Source: an uncultured Lachnospiraceae bacterium (GTDB lineage Bacteria > Bacillota > Clostridia > Lachnospirales > Lachnospiraceae). Taken from it: 21,467 bases of DNA. Below are positions 14,241 to 21,467 of the stretch, in pieces. The stretch is from the NCBI GenBank assembly GCA_910585905.1, contig CAJUID010000046.1:1-21467 (forward strand), in the 5' to 3' direction. The first letter of the stretch is position 1. Every line of letters begins with the position of its first letter. A program made the position numbers and the translations under genes. Below the pieces are notes generated by a model that had not been told where the DNA came from, did no database searches, and was given only the letters and a program-made list of their open reading frames with translations.

Positions 14241-15436
14241 GCAAAAAATCAAATATAAAAATAACAGTTCTATTCGTGTTGTCAGTCAGTCTGATTGTAG
14301 CGGCAATGACTACATACCTTCTTACTCTTTACTATCGCCATGTGTGTTTTTATATATTGGGAGGATTTTGTGACAGCATGATTGAAAATAATCCAGATTC
14401 CCAACAGGCTGTTTTGGAAGTATTGAAAACACAGGATTTTTATATGACAGGTGAAAATATATTATCAAACAAATTTGATAATCATGTAATATCAGACTTT
14501 GGTTATTATCCATCAAATTTAGGGATTACGGGCACGACAGCCCTTTGGATTGCCGTTTTAGTTTTTTTTGCAGGCGGCATACTGTTCCTTTTCTCTTTCT
14601 GGTATTGGCATAGGAAATCGGACGCTCGCGTCCAAGCATTGACGGGATACTTGGAAAAAATAAATACAGGCGTTCAAGGATTGGTTTTTGAATCTTCAGA
14701 TGATCAATTTTCAAAATTGCAAGATGAAATATATAAAACGGTAACGGAACTTTACCAGACAAAGGAGCAAGCCTTAACAGCACGAAACAATTTTGCAGAA
14801 AATCTTTCTAATATTGCCCATCAGCTTAAAACACCGATTACGTCTATTTCCTTAACTGTCCAGATGGCGAAAGAACATTTGGGAAATGCTCGTACCGCAG
14901 AAATAGAACGGCAGATAAACAGGCTCATGCATTTAGAAGAAGCGTTATTGCTATTGTCCCGCATTGATGCGGGAACGCTTGTATTTGACAGAAAACCGAC
15001 AGATGTTTTTACAATTCTTTCTCTGGCATCGGATAATTTATATGAATTGTTCATGCAGAAGGGTGTTCTGATTGATGTTCCAGAAATGGGTGAGATGGAT
15101 ATCAATGTGGATTTAAACTGGACGATGGAAGCGGTCATGAATTTAATGAAAAACTGTATGGAAGCAACAGGAATAGGCACTGCTGTCCATTGTTCCTATG
15201 AAAAAAATCCTCTTTATGTGCAGATACGGATTTGGGACGAGGGGGAGGGATTTGCAAAAGAAGACTTTCCCCATCTGTTTGAGCGGTTCTATCGTGGGGA
15301 AAACGCAAAAAACACTGGAATCGGGATAGGACTTTCCCTTTCAAAAGCAATTATAGAAATGCAGAACGGAATCATCCGTGCATTCAATTTTCCGAATGGC
15401 GGGGCTTGTTTTGAGGTTCGTTTTTATCTTTCGTGA
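14237..15436 (+). CDS. Sensor histidine kinase
   Basis: A 399-residue membrane kinase. Helices at about 9-32 and 100-124 enclose an extracytoplasmic part of about 65 residues, longer than in the sensorless BceS-type kinases. A HAMP-like linker follows. The HisKA box is SNIAHQLKTPITS with His195; the N box has Asn306 in MNLMKNCMEA, G1 is DEGEGF at 334-339, F box PHLFERFYRG, and G2 GIGIGLSLSK from 361. All catalytic parts are present. Its ATG overlaps the response regulator stop, so the two form one translation-coupled pair. Similarity in layout to VanS/BceS-like kinases next to ABC exporters suggests it senses envelope-active agents, as inference. Confidence 0.92.
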   Translation: MSKKSNIKITVLFVLSVSLIVAAMTTYLLTLYYRHVCFYILGGFCDSMIENNPDSQQAVLEVLKTQDFYMTGENILSNKFDNHVISDFGYYPSNLGITGTTALWIAVLVFFAGGILFLFSFWYWHRKSDARVQALTGYLEKINTGVQGLVFESSDDQFSKLQDEIYKTVTELYQTKEQALTARNNFAENLSNIAHQLKTPITSISLTVQMAKEHLGNARTAEIERQINRLMHLEEALLLLSRIDAGTLVFDRKPTDVFTILSLASDNLYELFMQKGVLIDVPEMGEMDINVDLNWTMEAVMNLMKNCMEATGIGTAVHCSYEKNPLYVQIRIWDEGEGFAKEDFPHLFERFYRGENAKNTGIGIGLSLSKAIIEMQNGIIRAFNFPNGGACFEVRFYLS

Positions 15437-15478
15437 AAATAATGCGAAGCACATAAAATATGGTATGTTTGGGGTGTA

Positions 15479-15510
15479 GTCACCGAGATGTCACTTCCAT
15501 TTGTTATAAT
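15479..15510 (+). promoter_or_regulatory. Promoter with GTCAC direct repeats before the ABC transporter genes
   Basis: GTCAC at 15479-15483 and again at 15490-15494 are spaced exactly 11 bases, one helical turn, as for OmpR-family binding sites. TATAAT follows at 15505-15510, while the expected -35 position (ACCGAG) is poor and overlaps the repeats. This is the pattern of an activator-dependent promoter, and the response regulator encoded just upstream is the obvious candidate. Short hairpins lie in the 130-base leader, including one around 15589-15605. Confidence 0.5.
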
Positions 15511-15642
15511 AAAAATACTTTGAGGAATCTCAAATAATAGAAAGATTTATATCAAGGTATAGAAAATACCGCAAGGGTATACATCTATGGCGTGAGGGAC
15601 GCGCCAACAATGAGGAAATAACAAACAGGAGGATTTGACAAC

Positions 15643-16323
15643 ATGGAAATACTAAGATGTAACGGTATCAAAAAAGTATTTGGAAAAGGCGATAATCAAG
15701 TTACTGCTTTAAATGGAATCAGCCTATCTATTGAAAAAGGTGATTTTGTCGCAATTATTGGGGCATCCGGCTCTGGAAAATCAACGCTCCTGCATATTCT
15801 GGGCAGCGTGGACAAGCCGACAAAAGGCACTGTAACAATTGATGGTGTTGACCTTAGCGGACTAAATGCTACGGATGCCGCAATTTTCAGAAGAAGAAAG
15901 GTTGGATTGGTTTACCAGTTTTACAATCTGATTCCCACTTTGACAGTAGAAAAAAACATCCTTATGCCTATGCTTCTTGACAAAAGAAAGCCAGATTTGG
16001 ATTACTTTAAAATGATTGTAAAAACATTGGGGATAGAGGACAAACTGGAAAGCCTGCCAAGCCAGCTATCTGGAGGACAGCAGCAGCGGGTCGCAATCGC
16101 AAGGTCTTTGATTTACCGCCCTGCCATTCTTTTTGCTGATGAACCGACAGGAAACCTTGACCAAAGGAATTCAAAGGAGATTATTGACCTCTTAAAGCTG
16201 TCAAACCGAAATTTAAAGCAGACAATACTTCTTATTACACATGATGAAAAAATTGCATTGGAAGCTGATCGAATTGTGACAATCGAAGACGGACAAATTG
16301 TCAGCAACCAGAAGTGGAGGTGA
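15643..16323 (+). CDS. ABC transporter ATP-binding protein (MacB/LolD type)
   Basis: A 226-residue ATPase for an FtsX-type exporter. Walker A is GASGSGKST at 40-48, the Q loop is in VYQFYNLIP, the signature is LSGGQQQRVAIARSL from 142, Walker B is ILFADEPTGNLD from 162, and the switch His is His200. LIPTLTVEKNILMPM after the Q loop is typical of the LolD/BceA/SalX group. AGGAGG precedes the ATG. Its last codons contain the ribosome site of the permease gene, whose start is five bases after the stop. With that permease it would form a type VII ABC complex for peptide or drug release or resistance. Confidence 0.95.
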   Translation: MEILRCNGIKKVFGKGDNQVTALNGISLSIEKGDFVAIIGASGSGKSTLLHILGSVDKPTKGTVTIDGVDLSGLNATDAAIFRRRKVGLVYQFYNLIPTLTVEKNILMPMLLDKRKPDLDYFKMIVKTLGIEDKLESLPSQLSGGQQQRVAIARSLIYRPAILFADEPTGNLDQRNSKEIIDLLKLSNRNLKQTILLITHDEKIALEADRIVTIEDGQIVSNQKWR

Positions 16324-16328
16324 GCGGC

Positions 16329-18518
16329 ATGTGGAAGGATTACTCCAAAAGCTATATTAAAAATAACCGTGCATCCAGTATATCAATTATGGCGGCTGCT
16401 TTTGTTGCTACCATGTTTTTGTCGCTGATATGCAGCATAGCTTATAATTTTTGGGCGTATGATGTGGAACAAATTATATTGGAGGAGGGGGACTGGCAAG
16501 GGCGCATTGTTTGTAAATCATTAGGTTCTAATGATTTATCTATGGTATGTCAAATTGCGAATGTTAAAAAAGCAGTTATTAACGAGGAATTATCCCAAAA
16601 AGAAAAAATAGTGGCGGATGTTTATTTTAAGAATGCCAGAACGATTTATCGTGATATGCCATTAATTGCAGCGCGGATTGGGCTAAATGAAGATTCCATA
16701 CAATACAATTCATTACTCCTGTCCCGCTATTTTATACACGACCCAGAGGATGCAACGCCGCCAATGCTTTTGACACTGTATGCGGTGATACTGATTATTG
16801 TGGCAGTGTCGTTAATCTTAATTATCCGAGGCTCGTTTGAATTATCCATGGATGCCAGAATCCATCAATTTGGTATATTTTCGAGTATTGGGGCTACACC
16901 AAGGCAAATAAGGACCTGTCTGTTGCAAGAAGCGATGGTTTTAAGCATACTGCCAATGCTAATTGGAAGTATGTCTGGGATTTTAATAAGCTATGGGGTT
17001 ATAAAAGCAGTCAATTTTTTTGCTTCGGATGTATCTGGGCGCCACGAAGCTGTTTTTCAGTATCATCCGTCCATATTTGCGGTTTCAGTTTTCATTTCGT
17101 TCTTAACCGTAATTTTTTCTGCGTGGATTCCGGCAAGAAAACTGAGCAGGATGACGCCGCTTGAAGCAATCAGAAATACAAGCGGTTTATTGTTAAAGAA
17201 AAAGAAACATTCTCGGTTTTTATCTTGTATTTTTGGAATGAAAGGGGAACTTGTAGGAAACGCATTAAAAGCCCAAAAGAAACATTTACGGATATCCACA
17301 TTATCATTATTGCTGTCCTTTCTGGGCTTTTCTATCATGATTTGCTTTACTACCCTTGCAGATATCAGCACCAGATATACTTATTTTGAACGGTATCAGG
17401 ATGTGTGGGATATCATGATAACCGTAAAGGACACGAAAATATGGGATTTTGGCTTAACAGATGCATTGCAGGATATTTCGGGGATACAAGATGCCACGGT
17501 ATATCAAAAGGCGGAAGCAATGACATTTCTTCCAGAGGGATTACAGAGCGATGAACTGTCATCACTTGGCGGGTTTGAATCAGTTTCGGGAAGGCCGAAT
17601 GAAAATGGGCAGTTTCAAGTATCTGCACCGATTGTTGTTATGGATGACAGGGGCTTTTTAAACTTCTGTTCACAGATTGGGATTACGCCAAGTCTTGATG
17701 GCGCAATTGTATTAAATCAGATTTGGGATAGTATAAACAGCAATTTCCGCTATAAAGAATATGTTCCATTTGTAAGGGAGGATAACCAGCAAACAGCACT
17801 TTATAAAAACGATAAAACCGTAGAAATTCCCGTTTTATCTTATTCACAGAAAGCCCCCACGCTAAGGGAAGAATATGATAATTATGCCCTTGTACATTTT
17901 ATTCCGCTTACTATGTGGAATAAAACTATGGGAGAGGTATGTGAAGCTGAATCCGACAGCTATATCCGTATTCTTTCAAACGGAACTGCAAATCTTGCGG
18001 ATTTAAATGATCTGGAACAGGAAATCGTGCAGCTTGTATCGGAACAGTATGGAATTGAAAGTGAAAACCGAATGCAGGAAAGATTGTCTAATGACAGTTT
18101 AATCCAAGGCATGGTAATGATTTTTGGAGCTTTTTGTGTATTGCTTGCCATTATTGGAATTGCGAATGTCTTTTCAAATACGTTAGGATTTCTCCGTCAA
18201 AGGAAGCGGGAATTCGCCCAATATATGTCCATTGGCTTGACACCGCAGGAAATGAGGAAAATGTTCTGTATTGAAGCATTTGTAATAGCAGGGAAACCAC
18301 TTTTGATTACATTGACGCTTACCGTACTGTTTGTGCAGTTTGCCGTAACAGCAAGCTATTTAGACCCGATGGTATTCTGGTCGGAAGCCCCAGTTCTGCC
18401 TATTTTGATATTTGCGGCTGCGATAGTATTGTTTGTTGCACTTGCATATTATATTGGCGGAAAGCGTCTTTTACAGTGTGACTTGAATGAAACATTGCGG
18501 AATGATGCGTTGATTTAG
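16329..18518 (+). CDS. FtsX-like ABC transporter permease, two FtsX domains
   Basis: A 729-residue membrane protein. TM1 is at about 16-38, followed by a first outside domain of about 100 residues, then TM2-TM4 (about 145-285) carrying the FtsX pattern FGIFSSIGATPRQIR and ending PARKLSRMTPLEAIRNTSG. TM5 at about 328-350 is followed by a large second outside domain of about 240 residues, then TM6-TM8 with EFAQYMSIGLTPQEMRKMF. This is a 4+4 helix layout, unlike the 10-TM BceB type, so it is a mechanotransmission-type exporter rather than a strict BceAB homologue. The ATG at 16329 has GGAGG eight bases upstream; the in-frame GTG at 16314 lies before that site. Context with a two-component system suggests antimicrobial peptide or envelope-stress resistance. 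Confidence 0.9.
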   Translation: MWKDYSKSYIKNNRASSISIMAAAFVATMFLSLICSIAYNFWAYDVEQIILEEGDWQGRIVCKSLGSNDLSMVCQIANVKKAVINEELSQKEKIVADVYFKNARTIYRDMPLIAARIGLNEDSIQYNSLLLSRYFIHDPEDATPPMLLTLYAVILIIVAVSLILIIRGSFELSMDARIHQFGIFSSIGATPRQIRTCLLQEAMVLSILPMLIGSMSGILISYGVIKAVNFFASDVSGRHEAVFQYHPSIFAVSVFISFLTVIFSAWIPARKLSRMTPLEAIRNTSGLLLKKKKHSRFLSCIFGMKGELVGNALKAQKKHLRISTLSLLLSFLGFSIMICFTTLADISTRYTYFERYQDVWDIMITVKDTKIWDFGLTDALQDISGIQDATVYQKAEAMTFLPEGLQSDELSSLGGFESVSGRPNENGQFQVSAPIVVMDDRGFLNFCSQIGITPSLDGAIVLNQIWDSINSNFRYKEYVPFVREDNQQTALYKNDKTVEIPVLSYSQKAPTLREEYDNYALVHFIPLTMWNKTMGEVCEAESDSYIRILSNGTANLADLNDLEQEIVQLVSEQYGIESENRMQERLSNDSLIQGMVMIFGAFCVLLAIIGIANVFSNTLGFLRQRKREFAQYMSIGLTPQEMRKMFCIEAFVIAGKPLLITLTLTVLFVQFAVTASYLDPMVFWSEAPVLPILIFAAAIVLFVALAYYIGGKRLLQCDLNETLRNDALI

Positions 18519-18640
18519 CAGATAAAGATTCATAATGAAGGTTTTTTGTGGGGTGTCATTGTAATTGAAGTAGAAAAGTCTGGTTTTGTGTGATATACTG
18601 GTCTTATTAAAAATACCGTTCCCATGAGAAAGGAAACATA

Positions 18641-19213
18641 ATGGATATTATAGGGTTTCTGATACTTGTTGTGTTTTATGTAGTCTATATTGGTAAGATG
18701 ATATTGCAAAAAAGAAAAGGCATACAGACAGACCAAATAGCAAAAGGCAAGCAGAAAACAAAAATATTTTATATTGAGCTGGCTATGAAAATAGCCACTT
18801 ATTCCGTAGTGGCAGCAGAAGTCCTTAGCCTGTTTTTTGCTCCCCCTTATTTGCCGCAGACGCTCGTTGCTGTCGGTGTGGTTCTTGGTTTTGTTGGAGA
18901 TATTTTATTTATAGTATCAGTTGTAACAATGAAAGACAGTTGGCGGGCTGGCATCGCAGAAAACGATAAAACGGAAATGATTACCAGCGGGATTTATAGC
19001 ATTAGCAGAAACCCCGCTTTTTTAGCCTTTGATTGTGTTTATGTAGGTCTGTTGCTTATAGCCTTCAACTGGTTTTTGCTGGCATTTTCTGTTTTTGCAA
19101 TGACAATGCTTCATCTGCAAATACTACAAGAAGAAACATTTTTGTCAAAAACATTTGGGGCGGAGTATAACATCTACAAAAGTAAAGTCCGAAGATATCT
19201 TGGTCGGAAATAA
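18641..19213 (+). CDS. Isoprenylcysteine carboxylmethyltransferase-family membrane protein
   Basis: A 190-residue integral membrane protein with about five helices (around 3-20, 48-66, 74-96, 130-148 and 148-162). The SAM-binding signature of the ICMT/PEMT family is visible: GIYSISRNPAFLAF at 117-130 and EETFLSKTFGAEYNIYKSKV followed by RRYL near the end. In bacteria these proteins methylate lipids or small molecules, and the substrate is rarely known; there are no prenylated proteins to suggest. AAAGG precedes the ATG. A -10-like TATACT at 18594-18599 with a weak -35 suggests its own promoter, 123 bases after the permease gene, so membership in the ABC operon is uncertain. Confidence 0.8.
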   Translation: MDIIGFLILVVFYVVYIGKMILQKRKGIQTDQIAKGKQKTKIFYIELAMKIATYSVVAAEVLSLFFAPPYLPQTLVAVGVVLGFVGDILFIVSVVTMKDSWRAGIAENDKTEMITSGIYSISRNPAFLAFDCVYVGLLLIAFNWFLLAFSVFAMTMLHLQILQEETFLSKTFGAEYNIYKSKVRRYLGRK

Positions 19214-19233
19214 TTCCAGATCATGCCGGATAA

Positions 19234-19320
19234 TGGTGCATTGGGAATAAGGCAAATGCAATCGAAGCATTTCATTTTAGCAAAGATGCTGTTATGAAGC
19301 TGTACAAGGGGGGATTATAG
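19234..19320 (+). pseudogene. Possible C-terminal gene remnant
   Basis: A 28-codon start-less frame follows TAA at 19231 and ends with TAG at 19318: WCIGNKANAIEAFHFSKDAV, then MKLYKGGL. Its composition looks like a real protein end, but I cannot name the family. The surrounding 19214-19419 holds no other gene. A TATAAT at 19361-19366 may belong to the promoter of the next gene, without a good -35. Confidence 0.3.
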
Positions 19321-19419
19321 GAGGGGACAATGAAATTACCAACCTCCACATGTTTTGTGTTATAATTTTGATTTCCCTTAAAAATCATCAAATCACAATC
19401 GGGATAGGAGGATAGATAC

Positions 19420-19971
19420 ATGAATAAACAGGAATGCATATTATTATTTCATTGCTTACACCCAGATTTTTTTGAAAGTGAGGCTGTTTGCGCTCTACCA
19501 GAAGAATATGTATTTGATGAGATGATACTTTCTCTTAACGAATTTGATATACATAATTATGATAAAAAATTTAATGGCGACGTTTCATTTGGCTTTTATG
19601 AAGGTGACCTTGACGAATTAAAAAAAGTAGTAGAAAAGGTTGAGAAACATTGGGTGCCGTTTTTCAATGAAAAGGACAGAGTATATTGTGGATATGTAAA
19701 CGGAAAAGTCGCAAGCTTTTGTCTTGTTGGCGATATGGGAATACACAAAATAAAGGAACATAAGTATAAAATAGGTGGTCCCGGCTGTGTAGGAACACTT
19801 CCAGAATATCGCGATAGAGGAATAGGGCTGACAATGGTTAAGCATGTAACACAAATATTAAGAAACGAGGGTTATGATTATAGTTATATACACTATACGT
19901 ATCTAGCGCCATGGTACGAAAAGCTTGGATACAAAGTCGCGATAAAATGGAGTAGAAATGGTATTAAGTAG
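19420..19971 (+). CDS. GNAT family N-acetyltransferase
   Basis: A 183-residue acetyl-CoA-dependent transferase. Motif A is at about 119-142, with GGPGCVGTLPEYRDRGIG; the R/QxxGxG/A loop that grips the CoA pyrophosphate is RDRGIG at 131-136. Residues 155-175 (YSYIHYTYLAPWYEKLGYKV) are motif B, with Tyr residues that could act as general acid. The N-terminal half is divergent, so the acceptor (amine drug, amino acid or protein) cannot be read. The start has AGGAGG about 9 bases upstream. It stands alone 62 bases before the next gene; both may be part of one transcript. Confidence 0.88.
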   Translation: MNKQECILLFHCLHPDFFESEAVCALPEEYVFDEMILSLNEFDIHNYDKKFNGDVSFGFYEGDLDELKKVVEKVEKHWVPFFNEKDRVYCGYVNGKVASFCLVGDMGIHKIKEHKYKIGGPGCVGTLPEYRDRGIGLTMVKHVTQILRNEGYDYSYIHYTYLAPWYEKLGYKVAIKWSRNGIK

Positions 19972-20033
19972 CTTGGCAATTCTTATTTGAGTGTGAAATA
20001 ATAAAGGAAAAACGTATTTGGAAAGGTTATAAG

Positions 20034-20609
20034 ATGAAAAACAATATTATAATTGCAGGTGTTCCGAGAGCTGGGAAAAGTACAATTGCTCACCAGCTGG
20101 CAAAGCAGTATGGGTATCAGCATATTAGCATGGATTCGATAATAGCGGGATTTGAGAAGTGTTTCCCTGAAACGGGGGTGAATACTTATGCTGGATTGTC
20201 CTCTATGGATACGTTATACGTGATTAGTGGTAAGATGGCACCGTTTATTCGGGCAATGTTGGACAGTGGAGAATACGATAAGTATAAACCTGGCATGGTG
20301 TTGGATATATATCAGCTTTTGCCAGAGGATTATATGAAATATATTCATGGGGCGAACTGTGAAATTGTTTACTTCATTACGTCTAATGTGACGCCGGAAG
20401 AGCGGTTCGCAATTCAAAAGAAATATGACACAGAAAAAGATTATACCTTTTATAAATCAGATGAAGAGCTTCGAGAGGGCGCAGTGTATATTGTGGAGCA
20501 GAGTATTTGCATGAAAGGGCAGTGTCAAAAATACGGTTTGCCATATTTTGAAACTGCAAGAGATAGAGAACAAATATTTCAACATTTTTTACAAGACTTC
20601 AAATTTTAA
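20034..20609 (+). CDS. P-loop nucleotide kinase-like protein
   Basis: A 191-residue protein with a Walker A loop GVPRAGKST at 9-17 and a second segment HISMDSIIAGF near 35-45, where the Asp is positioned as in small-molecule kinases of the AAA_18/Zeta-toxin/adenylate-kinase-like group. A hydrophobic strand near 110-117 (CEIVYFIT) and RFAIQKKYD near 126 could form the lid. No substrate family is clear: nucleoside, aminoglycoside or other small-molecule phosphorylation are possible. AAAGG precedes the ATG. It ends just before a strong terminator shared with the opposing DUF1836 gene. Confidence 0.75.
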   Translation: MKNNIIIAGVPRAGKSTIAHQLAKQYGYQHISMDSIIAGFEKCFPETGVNTYAGLSSMDTLYVISGKMAPFIRAMLDSGEYDKYKPGMVLDIYQLLPEDYMKYIHGANCEIVYFITSNVTPEERFAIQKKYDTEKDYTFYKSDEELREGAVYIVEQSICMKGQCQKYGLPYFETARDREQIFQHFLQDFKF

Positions 20610-20657
20610 TAATCGGGGAACCGACAGATAACCAATTTCTCTTACATCAATTATAAT

Positions 20658-20704
20658 GAGGCTGTTTTGAGTTTACACAAAACTTGAAACAGTCTCTATT
20701 TTTT
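20658..20704. terminator. Long bidirectional terminator
   Basis: Arms 20658-20674 and 20680-20696 pair over 17 bases with few G-U pairs and a five-base loop, followed by TATTTTTTC on the plus strand. On the minus strand an A/T-rich run follows as well. The stop codon of the DUF1836 gene (20696-20698) sits at the foot of the stem, so the same hairpin ends both converging transcripts. Confidence 0.8.
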
Positions 20705-21301
20705 CTTTTTTGGATCTAGTTTATTATCTATCATATTTTCTATTATGGTTTTTTTAACCCAGATATCAAAACTTAGCATACAGATAAAGGCAAACTTTGT
20801 CAGGACCCTGCGTTTCTCTTCATCGTCAACTTCCTCAAATGTTTCATTTGATTTCTTGAGTTTTCTTATAATATCACGCACCTGTGAATCAATATTGCCA
20901 AGTTGGATCTCAAAAATCTCCTGATAAATGTCATCCAGATTCAGCCCCTCATTCTGGCGAAAAAAGTTTGAGGAGATAGGGTCTAAAATCCCCTTGATAT
21001 CGCTGATGGAGAGGAAATTTTTAAAATAATAGATAAATATAAGGAGGATCATGTGCTCCTTGGAATATTTCTTTTTAAAGGAAGGCGGTAAGAGGTCATT
21101 CTTTGTGTAATTGTTAATCATGGTTTTTGTTAGAATCTTATCCTCTTCAAAACGCTTAGAAGAGTGTAAATGTTCATCCATAAACGTAGTAATCTGATCC
21201 ATATATAAATCAATTTCCGGTATATCTTCTGGGGAAATATAGTCAATATCTTGTATATTCCGGATTAATTCAATCATTTCACTGGTATATCTGTCTGCCA
21301 T
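20696..21301 (-). CDS. DUF1836 domain-containing protein
   Basis: A 201-residue cytosolic protein of the DUF1836 family, common in Clostridia and Bacilli, with no settled function. The MerR-like part is visible around LTKTMINNYTKNDLLPPSFK at about 54-75 (a helix-turn-helix and wing pattern), followed by helical segments such as HMILLIFIYYFKNFLSISDI and an all-helical C-terminal half ending in a Lys-rich tail. A regulatory or DNA-binding role is plausible from that pattern. I use the ATG at 21301, with AAAGG about 9 bases upstream on the minus strand, not the in-frame ATG at 21346, which lies in the leader. A good promoter is at 21367-21395. Confidence 0.85.
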   Translation of the reverse strand: MADRYTSEMIELIRNIQDIDYISPEDIPEIDLYMDQITTFMDEHLHSSKRFEEDKILTKTMINNYTKNDLLPPSFKKKYSKEHMILLIFIYYFKNFLSISDIKGILDPISSNFFRQNEGLNLDDIYQEIFEIQLGNIDSQVRDIIRKLKKSNETFEEVDDEEKRRVLTKFAFICMLSFDIWVKKTIIENMIDNKLDPKKKK

Positions 21302-21366
21302 TGTTGTCCAACCTTTCTGCCACAGTATGTAATGCTTAAAAATCATAACTGTTATATCTGCCTATC

Positions 21367-21395
21367 AGTATAACGCAAAAAAAATAAGATAGCAA
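21367..21395 (-). promoter_or_regulatory. Promoter of the DUF1836 gene
   Basis: Read on the minus strand, TTGCTA (21395-21390) and TATACT (21372-21367) are separated by exactly 17 bases, about 65 bases upstream of the start codon. Confidence 0.7.
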
Positions 21396-21407
21396 GCGTC
21401 CCAAAGA

Positions 21408-21467
21408 TTTGGCTTTCCCCATTTTTTGAAGAGGATACTCTGCAGTTATCCATAGGCAGAGGAGTTT
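21408..21467 (+). mobile_element. Start of a second family B fold-back element, cut by the window end
   Basis: TTTGGCTTTCCCCATTTTTTGAAG and the following bases match the outer end of the element at 6509-7080, in particular the reverse complement of its right arm: GAxAGGATA, then TTAT, ATAGGCAG and GGAGTTT occur in the same order. The copy begins just upstream of the DUF1836 promoter and continues past the window, so its length and other end are unseen. Confidence 0.7.

Noticed and set aside
16329..18518. BceB-type bacitracin permease
   Set aside because: The helix layout appears to be 4+4 with two outside domains, not the 10-helix BceB form with one large domain.
1..21467. CRISPR arrays, tRNA and rRNA genes
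   Set aside because: No regularly spaced short direct repeats and no cloverleaf or rRNA-like sequence were seen on either strand by eye.

Overview
The window looks like chromosomal DNA of a low-GC Gram-positive gut Clostridium, most likely a member of the Lachnospiraceae (Blautia/Ruminococcus-like). Evidence: strong AGGAGG-type ribosome sites, TTGNNN-17-TATACT promoters, a YqeG-type phosphatase, a SleB-like cell wall hydrolase, RarA, a DUF1836 protein, and many small regulator-transporter cassettes. This placement rests on gene content and style; no rRNA or other marker gene is present.

Layout. Positions 1-1735: a yqeG-like HAD phosphatase and an aldo/keto reductase in one operon behind a good promoter. 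1817-3060: a minus-strand gene with two AP2-like domains around an HNH-like core, with two copies of a hairpin-rich dispersed repeat directly upstream. 3427-4331: a secreted cell wall hydrolase and its terminator. 4596-6374: an overlapping three-gene operon of ECF-like sigma factor, two-TM candidate anti-sigma factor and zinc-ribbon membrane protein. 6501-7088: a 572-bp near-palindrome flanked by an exact 8-bp direct repeat, the most striking object here. 7203-8525: rarA. 8530-9605: a third dispersed-repeat copy fused to a broken hicB antitoxin gene, then decayed sequence. 9560-11631: a MerR/GyrI-type regulator and a BtrH-like cysteine-protein gene behind a MerR-style promoter. 11701-12675: a minus-strand XRE-methyltransferase fusion, with a fourth repeat copy upstream. 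13384-19213: small HTH protein, OmpR-type response regulator, histidine kinase, ABC ATPase, large FtsX-type permease and an isoprenylcysteine-methyltransferase-like membrane protein. 19420-20609: a GNAT acetyltransferase and a P-loop kinase-like protein. 20696-21301: a minus-strand DUF1836 gene. At 21408 the window ends inside a second copy of the palindrome family.

How the parts work together. Several cassettes pair a sensor or regulator with an effector: sigma/anti-sigma, MerR with the BtrH-like protein, and the HTH-response regulator-kinase set with an ABC exporter, probably for envelope stress or peptide-antibiotic resistance. Between them lie two repeat families: family A (hairpin-rich, about 110-230 bp, four copies all in the same orientation) and family B (the long fold-back element). 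The best candidate for something undescribed is family B: a MITE-like element with a visible target-site duplication whose transcript would be a near full-length RNA hairpin, and whose two arms each keep a related inward-facing short reading frame.
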